From assembly GCF_001417815.1 (NCBI RefSeq), contig NZ_BCFK01000004.1, positions 1 to 64,000 on the forward strand: a DNA stretch of 64,000 nucleotides, given 5' to 3'. Source of the DNA: Bifidobacterium aesculapii. GTDB lineage: Bacteria; Actinomycetota; Actinomycetes; Actinomycetales; Bifidobacteriaceae. Below, in pieces: positions 9,643-17,227 of the stretch. A program made the translations under genes and the position numbers. The notes below the pieces were generated by a model, which had not been told where the DNA came from, ran no database searches, and saw only the letters and a list, made by a program, of their open reading frames with translations. Each line of letters starts with the position of its first letter. The stretch's first letter is position 1.

Positions 9643-9771
9643 CGTGGTGCCCGAAACCCGTGTCATCGTTTTCCGCAGCTCAACGGTCATGTGCTGGTCT
9701 GTGGGCTGGGGTCCGTGTGCCTCGCGCCGTGCGCGATCGGCGCCTGATCGGCCGCACGGCCTCGCCGACGT

Positions 9772-10590
9772 TCAGATCACGCGGAACGCGTCGTCGTGGC
9801 GCGTCAGGTTCAGGCCGGCGTTGCGCAGCTTGCGGTCGAGCGTGTAGAGCGCGTTCCTGATCAGGCCCTCCTCGGTGAAATAGCCGCCGATGCTGTGCTG
9901 CAGTTCATCCAATCCGACGAATCGCCCGTTCGCCTCCACCAGCGCCTTCAACACGTCGTACTCCAACCGGGAAAGCGGCATCGGGCGGTGGGTGCTCGCA
10001 TAATACGCCTTGCGGTTCGCCAGATCCAAGGTGAGGTCTCCGCGGATGAGCATCGACTTCGCGCCAAGACCCGTGGATTCGCGCGACAGCATCTCGACAT
10101 AGGCGAGCAGTTCCGTATCCGAGAACGGCATGCGCAGAATGGCGTCCGGCCGCGGTTCCGTGGACTGGGTCTTCGCTTCGTCCGCATCGGTGGAAGCCTG
10201 AACATGGCCGGCATCTTGCACAGGTCCGCCGCCTTGCTTCTCACGCGCCCCTGTTCCGGCGGATGCGGTCATGGCAGAGTCGTCCGTGGCGGCCGACGTG
10301 TCTTGTGCTCCGGAGATATCGAACCGGGCTTTTCGCAACAGCGTGGTCGTGGCGAACAGCAACGTGCGCGGATGGGGTGACACGGCTTCGATCTGGGTAA
10401 GCAGCGAGGACGAATCGATGACGACGACATCGAACGGCTCATCGGTGTTGTGCAACGCATGGCCGACGGCCGTGCCGAACGCGTTGACCAATTCGGGTTC
10501 CATACAGGTCGCGGCATACCCGGCACGGGTGAGGGTGCCATCGACGGCACGGGACAACGCCACATCTCCAACAGCCACCAGAAGTCTCAT
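9772..10590 (-). CDS. Atypical OmpR-type winged-helix regulator with degenerate receiver
   Basis: 272 residues. The N-terminus (1-90) looks like a receiver domain: it begins MRLLVAVGD and keeps DVVVIDSSS, with an aspartate at the phospho-acceptor position, but the usual acidic pair is reduced to one Asp. A low-complexity linker (about 95-145) follows, then an OmpR/PhoB-type winged helix with PLSRLEYDVLKALVEANGRF and a C-terminal RNALYTLDRKLRNAG helix. GGGAGG precedes the ATG at 10590. No histidine kinase is adjacent, so it may work without phosphorylation. It lies next to the 21-bp-periodic arrays, which makes it a candidate to bind them; this is speculation. Confidence 0.75.
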   Translation of the reverse strand: MRLLVAVGDVALSRAVDGTLTRAGYAATCMEPELVNAFGTAVGHALHNTDEPFDVVVIDSSSLLTQIEAVSPHPRTLLFATTTLLRKARFDISGAQDTSAATDDSAMTASAGTGAREKQGGGPVQDAGHVQASTDADEAKTQSTEPRPDAILRMPFSDTELLAYVEMLSRESTGLGAKSMLIRGDLTLDLANRKAYYASTHRPMPLSRLEYDVLKALVEANGRFVGLDELQHSIGGYFTEEGLIRNALYTLDRKLRNAGLNLTRHDDAFRVI

Positions 10591-10687
10591 AATCGCCTCC
10601 CGAAGCTCAGTGTAGTAGCAGCCGTCCGCCCGTCATATCGGCAACATGACTATATGGGCGCAGCATTGGGCGCGGCCCATCAATACG

Positions 10688-10905
10688 TATGCGCATAGAT
10701 GCCGCACCCATGCGCATGGGATGCATGATGCCGGCGGCGCTGGAGACGTACGCGCCGCATGTCGCCGCACCCATGCGCATGGGACGCCGCACGAGTGTGA
10801 TGCTGTATCGGCTTCTGCGCAGTCTGCTCGATGACCTGCGCGATACGCGCGTGAACCTGTACGATTCGTATGCGAACCTGCGCAGTGTGCCTGCGAACCT
10901 GCGCA
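10688..10905 (+). repeat. 21-bp-periodic array, arm A
   Basis: GCGCA-type cores recur in one 21-bp register: 10691, 10712, 10775, 10817, 10838 (GCGCG), 10880 and 10901, with degenerate positions between. The distal half carries ACCTG immediately before the core at 10834, 10855, 10876 and 10897, exactly 21 bp apart. The proximal half carries the perfect palindrome CCCATGCGCATGGG at 10707-10720 and 10770-10783, 63 bp apart (three periods). No convincing gene covers it. The 21-bp spacing equals two helical turns and also seven codons. Confidence 0.75.
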
Positions 10906-11021
10906 CAGGGGTGCTGAAGAACGCCGGTTCCCAGAGGCCGTGTCGGAAGACGGAGCATTGGAATATCAAGGAAACAACGATGCCTGTATGACGGATTGCC
11001 GACCGTGCTACTCGACTCCTA

Positions 11022-11115
11022 TGCGCAGGTTGCGCGTCTGATCGCGCAGGTTGAGTGCTCGACTGCGCAGGTTGCCTCCGATATCGTGCAGGTTGCATGT
11101 CTGATTGCGCAGGTT
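11022..11115 (-). repeat. 21-bp-periodic array, arm B (inverted relative to arm A)
   Basis: Five copies of GCGCAGGTT or close variants have CAGGT at 11026, 11047, 11068, 11089 and 11110, all exactly 21 bp apart. This is the reverse complement of the AACCTGCGC motif of arm A, so the two arrays face each other across about 115 bp. Read on the minus strand, arm B would encode N-L-R heptads, as arm A does on the plus strand; neither reading forms a convincing gene. Confidence 0.75.
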
Positions 11116-11227
11116 CATGGATTCCAACGGTGGGAGGCCACGTCGCCACGAGGCCACGCCGCCGTGAAATGCCCCGGTAGACTGGGGAACATGAGTCCGA
11201 CGAGGGCCGTCGGATGGAAGGGATGCC

Positions 11228-11635
11228 ATGCTCGATTTCAGCAGCGCTTCGTTCACCAAGATGGACCACGTCGGTGTTGAGGATGCGGCGGTGACGCTTG
11301 ACGGTCTGCTGCTCGACGGCGAGACGATACGCTACGCATACAAGGGCGCACGCAATTGGGTGGTGTTCACCGACCGCCGTCTCATCGTCATCACCGTACA
11401 GGGGATGAGCGGCAAGAGAAGGGACTACACCACGCTGCCGTACGCGAGCACCCATGCGGCCAGCGTGGAGACGACCGGCGGTTTCGATGTGGATGCCAAA
11501 ATGGATCTGTGGTTCGCCGATCTGGGATTCGCCATGCTCGGTGGTCTGGCCGCACCGTGCAGGATCCGTCTCGAGTTCGCGCCCGGCATCGACGTGCGCG
11601 AACTCGAACGGTTCGTCGTCGGCAAGATGCTCTAG
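11228..11635 (+). CDS. Small PH-like domain protein
   Basis: 135 residues. The core LLLDGETIRYAYKGARNWVV, then FTDRRLIVITVQGMSGKRRDY and an alternating strand pattern, fits a bacterial pleckstrin-homology-like (bPH) domain: conserved ANWVVFTDRRL-type strands and a C-terminal amphipathic helix (DVRELERFVVGKML). Bacterial PH domains commonly form oligomeric rings, but ligands are mostly unknown. The ATG at 11228 follows a GGAAGGG site. It is the first gene of a same-strand cluster that continues with a short ORF, a J-domain protein, a HIRAN-like protein and a Sel1 protein. Confidence 0.65.
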   Translation: MLDFSSASFTKMDHVGVEDAAVTLDGLLLDGETIRYAYKGARNWVVFTDRRLIVITVQGMSGKRRDYTTLPYASTHAASVETTGGFDVDAKMDLWFADLGFAMLGGLAAPCRIRLEFAPGIDVRELERFVVGKML

Positions 11636-11741
11636 CGCCGCCGCCTCATCGCCGCAAGTGCTTTCTCTTATTGCACCTACCCCATAGAATAATCGCTGAG
11701 GAAGGCCGTACGGGCGCGAGTCAACGGAGAGGAACAATGCG

Positions 11742-11831
11742 ATGATGCAGGAGATGCAAGGTCGGGTCGGGCTCGTATTCTCGGACGAGCCTTCAATCGA
11801 GGATGAAACCGAGCGAAGAAGATGGGCATGA
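11742..11831 (+). CDS. 29-residue leader ORF coupled to J-domain gene
   Basis: A short ORF beginning Met-Met-Gln-Glu, with GGAGAGGA about 8 bp before the ATG. It ends with TGA at 11829-11831, overlapping the ATG at 11828 as ATGA. This is the classical translational-coupling arrangement and suggests that the ORF is translated and feeds ribosomes to the next gene. Alternatively it is a remnant of a longer N-terminus. No homology is recognised. Confidence 0.4.
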   Translation: MMQEMQGRVGLVFSDEPSIEDETERRRWA

Positions 11832-12664
11832 GGACTGGGGGCACGGACGAGGGCGTGACCGGAAACGACGGTGCGGAAGCGTCGCGTCGCTCGCTCATCG
11901 GCCGGAGTACGCGACTGCGCGTGGCCATCGCGGAGACGCTGGCGCACATCGAGGAGGTCAGACAACAAGAGATACCGCAGATCAAAGCCGACTACGCGAC
12001 CAAGATCGGCGTCTGGAACGCGCGTCTGATCACCGCTCAACTGGCCGCACGGCGCGCCAAACGTCGGTGCGCGCTGGCCCGAGTCTTCTCCAATCAGGGG
12101 AGGACGGTCAACGCGACACATATCACGAGGCAACTCGATGAGGAATTCGCCGAATGGAAGCAGCGCGTCGCTCAGGAGACCACGCGGCTGCGCCATCTGC
12201 TGAAATGGCGCGGTGGCATGCGACCCATGAATCCGGCGAAAGCCAATGAACTCAACAAACTGTTCCGCAGATTGGCGCGACGCTTCCACCCCGACCTGTA
12301 CCCCGGAGACGAGGAACGCGCCGACTACTACGCCACGGCGCAGAACGCGTTGGCCTGCGGCGATCTGGAAGTCCTGCGGGCGTTGGACGTCGCCACAGCC
12401 CACATGGCCGACGGCGTCGACTATTCGCGTCTGACCGTGGATGAGCTCATGGTCGAATGCGAACTGCTCGAGGACCATCTTGCCTCATGCAAGGCGAAAC
12501 TTGCCGAAATGACCTCCACCGAACCGTACACATTGCGCGACAAGCTCGCCGACCCGGAATGGGTGAGTGCAACAGTGGATGGGCTGCGGACGCGGGTCGA
12601 GGCGTTCGAACGGGAACAAGCCCGATATGATGAGGAATACCGCAGACTGGTCAAGGAGGACTGA
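11828..12664 (+). CDS. Coiled-coil J-domain protein
   Basis: 278 residues from the ATG at 11828; an alternative in-frame ATG lies at 11822. The first 140 residues are highly charged and predicted coiled coil. A J-domain-like segment follows, NELNKLFRRLARRFHPDLYP, with the HPD signature at about residues 154-156 that stimulates Hsp70 ATPases. The C-terminus is again coiled coil. It is not a canonical DnaJ: there is no G/F region or zinc finger. It is placed between a PH-like gene and HIRAN/Sel1 genes. The client and the Hsp70 partner are unknown. Confidence 0.65.
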   Translation: MRTGGTDEGVTGNDGAEASRRSLIGRSTRLRVAIAETLAHIEEVRQQEIPQIKADYATKIGVWNARLITAQLAARRAKRRCALARVFSNQGRTVNATHITRQLDEEFAEWKQRVAQETTRLRHLLKWRGGMRPMNPAKANELNKLFRRLARRFHPDLYPGDEERADYYATAQNALACGDLEVLRALDVATAHMADGVDYSRLTVDELMVECELLEDHLASCKAKLAEMTSTEPYTLRDKLADPEWVSATVDGLRTRVEAFEREQARYDEEYRRLVKED

Positions 12665-12667
12665 GCG

Positions 12668-13189
12668 ATGACGCAGACGCAGGGAATACATGAGACGCCG
12701 GATATACCGGATATGCGGCATGGGGCAAACGGGCCTGCGCAGGCGGGGGCCGTCGATGACGGGCATGTGCCGGCGGAACTCGTAGCGCTCGCCGACGACG
12801 GATTCTCATTGGCGTCGTTCACGGGGTCGAACGGCGGTCTCGGACTTCCGCAACCGTATACCACGACCATCGTGCTCATCGACCGCACGTACCTGGTGGG
12901 CGGGCGCGGATTCGGCGGCAGTGGCGCGGATGACGACATGCTTGGACACATCCGCGCCGCCGGCCACGAGACGCATATCACGTTGCGCCGCGAGCCGGAC
13001 GACATCGCCGACCCGTGGACGGTGGAGGCGCTGGTCGGCGACGCGTCCATCGGGTTCGTGCGCGCGCACGAGAACGAGATCATCGCGCGTCTGATGGACG
13101 CGGGCAAGCACGTGTACGCGCATTATCTGGAGACGGAGACGCTCGGCGAATACCACCGCATCTGGGTGCGGCTGGTGATGGAGGATTGA
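12668..13189 (+). CDS. HIRAN-like domain protein
   Basis: 173 residues, starting 3 bp after the previous stop, with AAGGAGGA just upstream. The N-terminal 60 residues look disordered. The C-terminal half fits the HIRAN pattern: strand, ETHITLRREPDDIADPWTVE, a short turn, SIGFVRAHENEIIARLMDAG and a final YAHYLETE strand. HIRAN domains bind DNA ends or altered DNA, often fused to helicases or nucleases; a stand-alone one is less usual. The assignment rests on pattern recognition and should be checked with a profile search. Confidence 0.55.
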   Translation: MTQTQGIHETPDIPDMRHGANGPAQAGAVDDGHVPAELVALADDGFSLASFTGSNGGLGLPQPYTTTIVLIDRTYLVGGRGFGGSGADDDMLGHIRAAGHETHITLRREPDDIADPWTVEALVGDASIGFVRAHENEIIARLMDAGKHVYAHYLETETLGEYHRIWVRLVMED

Positions 13190-13195
13190 CCGGCC

Positions 13196-14170
13196 ATGGT
13201 GTTCGATGCGAGCGACAATCCGCTGATCAACGCGCACGACGACATTCCCGTCATAGACTACGGCGACGTGTACTTCCTCTACGACGATCCGGTGGTCGGT
13301 CCCATCCTGCCGCTGCTGTTCATCACCATTGCGGTGCGGGACGCGGACGGTACGATCGGACGCGACCGGATCGCCTGCTACCCCGACTACGAGTACGTAC
13401 CCATCGAACCCGTGGGTATCGGGCACGCGGACGAGGCGGAAGAGGGCGTTCCGTTCTACGATGCGGGCACCGCGGAGGACGACTACTGCCATGAGGCCGA
13501 CATCAGCGATCCGGACGGATACGAGGCGCTGCATTACGGCGGCATGTACTACGAGGAGGGCATGGGCTACACGCGGCCCGAAGACCGTCAGGCGCGCGTC
13601 GACTGCTTCAAGGCGGCGGAGATCCTGTACCGGCATGCCGCGGGCCGCGGGAACCCGATCGGATGGCTGTGCCTCGGCTACGTGTACGCCTACGACCGGT
13701 GCGAAGGACAGTATTACCGTTCGTATTTCGACACGGTCGGTGAGGTTCCGGCGAAACCGGACACGGACGTGCTGGCGTACGAGTGCTTCCGTCACGCTGC
13801 CGAAGCGGGCATCGCCGAAGGATGCTACAAGCTTGGCGACATGCTGACGGAAGGCAAAGGCTGCGCCGTCGACTACGCGAAGGCGCTCGACATGTTCCTC
13901 AAATCGTACCGGTACGGCCGTGAAGGGTCGCCGCGCATCTGGGGGAGCGTCGCGTTGCGGCTCGCGCGCGCGTACGCGAACGCCCGCGGATGCGCGTTGG
14001 ACTACGAGCGCGCGCTCCACTGGTATACGATCGCGTGCACCGGGCTGGAACTCGAAGTGCGCGACGGCGGCGCCGCATACGACGCCCGACTGTGGGAGGC
14101 GGAGGCCGGCGTCATGGACATGCGTCAGGCGCTCCGGCTGGAGAGGGGCGCTGCGGAAGCGGCGGAATAG
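13196..14170 (+). CDS. Sel1-repeat (TPR-like) protein
   Basis: 324 residues. The first 100 are acidic with short hydrophobic strands; they resemble no domain I recognise. From about residue 105, Sel1-type helical repeats appear: CFKAAEILYRHAAGRGNPIG, AYECFRHAAEAGIAEGCYKL, YAKALDMFLKSYRYGREGSP and YERALHWYTIACTG. Sel1 repeats are protein-interaction scaffolds. The start follows GGAGG, 6 bp after the HIRAN-like gene, so all three genes from 11828 are probably one transcript. Last gene of the cluster. Confidence 0.75.
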   Translation: MVFDASDNPLINAHDDIPVIDYGDVYFLYDDPVVGPILPLLFITIAVRDADGTIGRDRIACYPDYEYVPIEPVGIGHADEAEEGVPFYDAGTAEDDYCHEADISDPDGYEALHYGGMYYEEGMGYTRPEDRQARVDCFKAAEILYRHAAGRGNPIGWLCLGYVYAYDRCEGQYYRSYFDTVGEVPAKPDTDVLAYECFRHAAEAGIAEGCYKLGDMLTEGKGCAVDYAKALDMFLKSYRYGREGSPRIWGSVALRLARAYANARGCALDYERALHWYTIACTGLELEVRDGGAAYDARLWEAEAGVMDMRQALRLERGAAEAAE

Positions 14171-14245
14171 GCGAGTGGTGGCCGACTTCCGCGCACGCCA
14201 GCGTATGTCCGTTCCGTGTTCGCATCCGTCCGTGCGTCCGCGTGC

Positions 14246-14275
14246 GCTTCATGCGCCCGCGCGGACGCATGAAGC
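14246..14275. repeat. Inverted repeat after the Sel1 gene
   Basis: GCTTCATGCG (14246-14255) and CGCATGAAGC (14266-14275) form a perfect 10-bp stem. There is no T-tract. It lies between the convergent Sel1 gene and the small minus-strand pair, so it could terminate either. Confidence 0.4.
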
Positions 14276-14320
14276 CGGCCGACGTTGCCGTGCGTCCGTC
14301 ACCGGACGCGCACGTCAACG

Positions 14321-14518
14321 TCACCGGAAACTGATGCCGCCTTTATGCCCGGTCGCTTTGAACGGCATCGCGCGCCGGCCGTTGCCGGCGAACGTGCTGC
14401 CGTTGGTTTTCGCATGGAACGTGTTTCCGCCTTTGACGGTCGCCTTGCCTTTGCCGACTGTGGATTCCGCGAACCGGTTGCGTTTCGGTTGCGGCCACCC
14501 GCGCTCGCCGCCGGTCAT
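14321..14518 (-). CDS. Small basic hypothetical protein
   Basis: 65 residues, rich in Lys, Gly and Asn (for example KGKATVKGGNTFHAKTNG), unlike the Arg/Ala-rich shadow reading frames of this genome, which supports real coding. The ATG at 14518 overlaps the preceding stop as ATGA, implying coupling with the upstream membrane ORF. No recognised domain. Confidence 0.45.
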   Translation of the reverse strand: MTGGERGWPQPKRNRFAESTVGKGKATVKGGNTFHAKTNGSTFAGNGRRAMPFKATGHKGGISFR

Positions 14519-14757
14519 GCCGGCTCCACGGTTCGCGTATTGCCGTCGGTTCCGGTCTGGGACGCCTCGGCGTCCGCGGCCCGTCGCCGTTCGGCACGGA
14601 GCTGGAGGATGGTGACGGCGACCCAGGTGAGCGTCGTCAATAGCCGTAGCGTCAGACGGGTGGCGTTCCGGTCTTCTTTCGTGAATTCGACGATGGTCGA
14701 CACCGCGTTGGTCGCCGTCGCCACCATGCACAGGGTGGAGGTTTTCGGTATTCTCAT
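14515..14757 (-). CDS. Small single-pass membrane protein
   Basis: 80 residues from the ATG at 14757. A hydrophobic stretch LTLRLLTTLTWVAVTILQLR lies in the middle, flanked by charged segments. There is no good ribosome site, so the message may be nearly leaderless. It overlaps the next gene by ATGA. Function unknown; existence inferred from composition and coupling. Confidence 0.4.
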   Translation of the reverse strand: MRIPKTSTLCMVATATNAVSTIVEFTKEDRNATRLTLRLLTTLTWVAVTILQLRAERRRAADAEASQTGTDGNTRTVEPA

Positions 14758-14838
14758 GCACCCCAGTGTAGGCGACGCCAAGCCGGTGGCGTGAGTGTAT
14801 GGCGAGATCGCCGCGCATTCACGGCGAAACCGACGCGC

Positions 14839-15984
14839 TCAGTACAGCTCCTCGAAGATCTTGCGCACGCGCGCGGCGTCGAGCGGTACGTAGTTGTTGC
14901 GCATCAGACGCTCCTGCGTGGTCATCACGCGGGTTGTGAACTCGGGCAAATCCTCGCGGGTCACGCCGTACTCGTGCAGCGCCTTCTTCGGCAGCAGCTG
15001 GTTGATGAGATTCTCCAATTCGTCGTACACCTCGGCCACGTCGCAGCCGAGAAGTCCGGCGAGCACGCCGTTGAGTTTCGCGATCTCGCCGTCCGGCTTG
15101 ATCTCCATGTAGTTGCGCAGCACTCCGGTGAACATCGCGTAGTTCGATTCGCCGTGCGGCACATGGTATTTGCCGCCCAGTTGGTAGCTCAACGCGTGCA
15201 CGGCCGCGCAGCCGCCCGTATCGAAGCTGATGCCCGCGTAGTCGGATGCGATGAGGAAGTCGGTCATCAGCTCGTTGCGTTTCATGCGGCGCGCCTCCTC
15301 GTCGCCGTCGGGGCCGCCTGCCTTGACGATCGCCTGATAGCCGCCCACGATCATGCGCATCGCCTCATAGCCGAACAGCCGCGTGTACGGCGTCGCGTTC
15401 GGGGAGAGCGTGGACTCGACCGAATGCACGAGCGCGTCGAGCGAGCTCGTCATGAACACATGGTCCGGCAGGCCGTACAGCAGCTCGGGGATGAGCACCG
15501 CATGGTCGGCGAACATCTCCGGTCCGGCAATGCCTGCCTTGCAGCCGAGCCGTGTGCGGTTGATGGCCGCGATCTCCGTGACCTCGCTGCCCGTGCCGCA
15601 TGTGGTGGGCACCAGCACGAGCCCCACCGTGCGCTTGAAGTCGGGCAGATGGTCGATGACGTCGTCGATTGACGCGCCGCCCGCCACGGCCACGATCTTC
15701 GACATGTCCATCACCGCGCCGCCGCCGATTGCGACGATGCGGTCGTAATCGAACGCCTTCGCGTCCTCGATGATTGCGTCGATCATCACGTCGGTCGGTT
15801 CCTGGTTGCCGTACTTGTCGACGAGCAGCACGTTCGCGCCGTTCAGATACGGCTTGACGAACGCGTCATGGATCATGCCGATGGTGACGACCAGATCATG
15901 CGGGCCGAGTCGGAACTCCTCGGCGAACTCCCTGACCGTGTCGAACTGGTGGATGTCCTTCGGCCCTACGGTGAGCATCTTCAT
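14839..15984 (-). CDS. Iron-containing alcohol dehydrogenase, 4-hydroxybutyrate dehydrogenase-like
   Basis: 381 residues, group III (iron-type) alcohol dehydrogenase. It has AIGGGAVMDMSKIVA (NAD-binding turn), PTTCGTGSEVT, and the metal-binding histidine segments ALVHSVES and HVPHGESNY. Along its length it resembles clostridial 4-hydroxybutyrate dehydrogenase, including DKYGNQEPTD, LLGCDVAEVYDEL, REYGVT-like and RNNYVPL segments. That enzyme reduces succinate semialdehyde to 4-hydroxybutyrate with NAD(P)H. No partner genes of that pathway are adjacent, so the physiological substrate is uncertain. The start at 15984 follows AGGAAAG; the open frame continues upstream without coding character. 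Confidence 0.75.
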   Translation of the reverse strand: MKMLTVGPKDIHQFDTVREFAEEFRLGPHDLVVTIGMIHDAFVKPYLNGANVLLVDKYGNQEPTDVMIDAIIEDAKAFDYDRIVAIGGGAVMDMSKIVAVAGGASIDDVIDHLPDFKRTVGLVLVPTTCGTGSEVTEIAAINRTRLGCKAGIAGPEMFADHAVLIPELLYGLPDHVFMTSSLDALVHSVESTLSPNATPYTRLFGYEAMRMIVGGYQAIVKAGGPDGDEEARRMKRNELMTDFLIASDYAGISFDTGGCAAVHALSYQLGGKYHVPHGESNYAMFTGVLRNYMEIKPDGEIAKLNGVLAGLLGCDVAEVYDELENLINQLLPKKALHEYGVTREDLPEFTTRVMTTQERLMRNNYVPLDAARVRKIFEELY

Positions 15985-16114
15985 GTTGTTGCCTGTCTTT
16001 CCTGAACGTCGGTGTCGCGTCGTTTCCGGACCCCGCTGGCATGGGATGCTAGTCCCGCGCCGTATCGGCCATGTTGCGCCGAAGACACGTGCCGTGTCGG
16101 CGGAACCCGATGCC

Positions 16115-16189
16115 GCGGTGAGAGCGGCCTCTCCACACGTGGCGTATATGAGGATTCTGACCTGAGTGTGGAGCATCACTGCTCCACGC
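16115..16189. repeat. Two-unit copy of the 24-bp palindrome family
   Basis: Units at 16115-16138 and 16166-16189, 51 bp apart, match the units at 28209-28283 together with their spacer (about 22 of 27 spacer bases agree by eye). The left unit is degenerate in its left arm. It is a dispersed relative of the array beside parC. Confidence 0.65.
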
Positions 16190-16198
16190 AAACCGGCA

Positions 16199-16319
16199 AA
16201 GGCTCAAATACTCCGGCGGCTGCCAGTATGCGGCCGACGACGTGCTGATGGTCATGTCCGCTTCCCGGGACAACATCATCGTCGACGCGCAGCTGCTTCA
16301 CGAGCGGGCGGAAAGGTAA
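16199..16319 (+). pseudogene. Possible C-terminal gene remnant
   Basis: An open frame without a start ends at TAA 16317-16319 and reads like normal protein, including AADDVLMVMSASRDNIIVDA then QLLHERAER. It starts right after the palindrome pair, as if the front of a gene had been lost there. No family recognised. Confidence 0.3.
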
Positions 16320-16462
16320 CGGTTTGAGTGCACGGAGTGGCTGGTGCTGATTCGATAGAGTGCTATGCGCTCGGACAAGTGCTCGGGCAAGGTATTGACC
16401 TGATTTAGGTGTGTCGTGGCCTAATGGCATCCGCCCAATACAGGCCAATACAACCGGTAGAA

Positions 16463-16505
16463 GTCGCAATGCGGCGGGCATCCCTGATGCCCGCCGCATT
16501 GCGAC
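16463..16505 (-). terminator. Very strong hairpin after metI
   Basis: A perfect 20-bp stem (16463-16482 with 16486-16505) around a 3-base loop, 60 bp beyond the metI stop. Its length suggests it ends the panE-metQNI transcript; there is no long U-tract. Confidence 0.75.
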
Positions 16506-16565
16506 ATGCGTTATGCGTCGTGGTTTCGCATGGTGATATCGGTTGCTCGGATCGCGAGGACGGTA

Positions 16566-17225
16566 TCAGTGTGTGACGGACCGCGCCAGCCAGTCGCCGA
16601 CCCACTGGATGACCTGCACGAGCACAATCAGAATCACCACTATGATGACCAATACGCCGGTCTCGTAACGGTTGTATCCGTATTGGATCGCCATGTCGCC
16701 GATGCCGCCGGCTCCGATGGTGCCGACCATCGCCGAATATCCGATCAGCGAGATGACCGTCAGCACCACGCCTCGGATGAATGACGGCAGCGCCTGTGGG
16801 AACACCGCGCCGACGATGATCTGCGGGATCGTGGCCCCGGTGGAGACGGCTGCTTCCAGCAGTCCGGGATCGACCTCGCTGAACGCGCTCTCGGCCACGC
16901 GGGCGAAGAACGGCACCGCTGCGATGGACAGCGAGATCGCGCCGCCCGTCGGCGTGTACGGGTCACCGATCAGCAGCTGGACCAGCGGGATGAGCACCAC
17001 CATCAGGATGAGGAACGGCAGGGAGCGAATGGCGTTCACGATGAATCCGACCACCGTATTGACCGTCGCATTGGGCGTGAACAGACGGTTCTCCGTCACA
17101 TACAGCAACAGCGCGATCAGGGTGCCGAGCACGACACCGATCACGGTGGCGATGACCACCATATATGCGGTGTCGAGCAGCGCCTTGCCGAGGTTGTCCT
17201 GAAGAATCTGCAATGTCGAGTCCAT
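16566..17225 (-). CDS. metI: Methionine ABC transporter permease
   Basis: 219 residues with five to six membrane helices. It carries the inner-membrane ABC permease (EAA) signature around EAAVSTGATIPQIIVGAVFP and the MetI-typical start MVVIATVIGVVLGTLIALLL. The ATG at 17225 is preceded by AAGGAAGG at 7-bp spacing; a GTG two codons earlier is too close to that site. It lies 2 bp after the metN stop. It forms the membrane channel for D/L-methionine with MetN and MetQ. Confidence 0.92.
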   Translation of the reverse strand: MDSTLQILQDNLGKALLDTAYMVVIATVIGVVLGTLIALLLYVTENRLFTPNATVNTVVGFIVNAIRSLPFLILMVVLIPLVQLLIGDPYTPTGGAISLSIAAVPFFARVAESAFSEVDPGLLEAAVSTGATIPQIIVGAVFPQALPSFIRGVVLTVISLIGYSAMVGTIGAGGIGDMAIQYGYNRYETGVLVIIVVILIVLVQVIQWVGDWLARSVTH

Positions 17226-17227
17226 GG

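Larger units (their letters stand above)
10591..11227. other. Gene-free region with opposed repeat arrays
   Basis: 637 bp without a convincing gene. It contains arms A and B and, between them (about 10906-11021), unstructured sequence of lower GC. Short ORFs on both strands consist only of heptad translations of the repeats, and I do not call them genes. Confidence 0.7.
15985..16565. other. Intergenic region with palindrome pair, gene remnant and terminator
   Basis: 581 bp between divergently placed transcripts. It contains two units of the 24-bp palindrome family (16115-16189), a possible gene tail (16199-16319), no recognisable gene at about 16320-16460, and the met-operon terminator (16463-16505). 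Confidence 0.6.

Noticed and set aside
10680-11280. Heptad-repeat proteins on both strands
   Set aside because: They are direct translations of the 21-bp arrays, have no stable start sites and would exist on both strands at once.
15985-16191. N-terminal extension of the iron alcohol dehydrogenase
   Set aside because: The upstream open frame includes palindrome-repeat sequence and has no similarity to the family; length from 15984 is normal.
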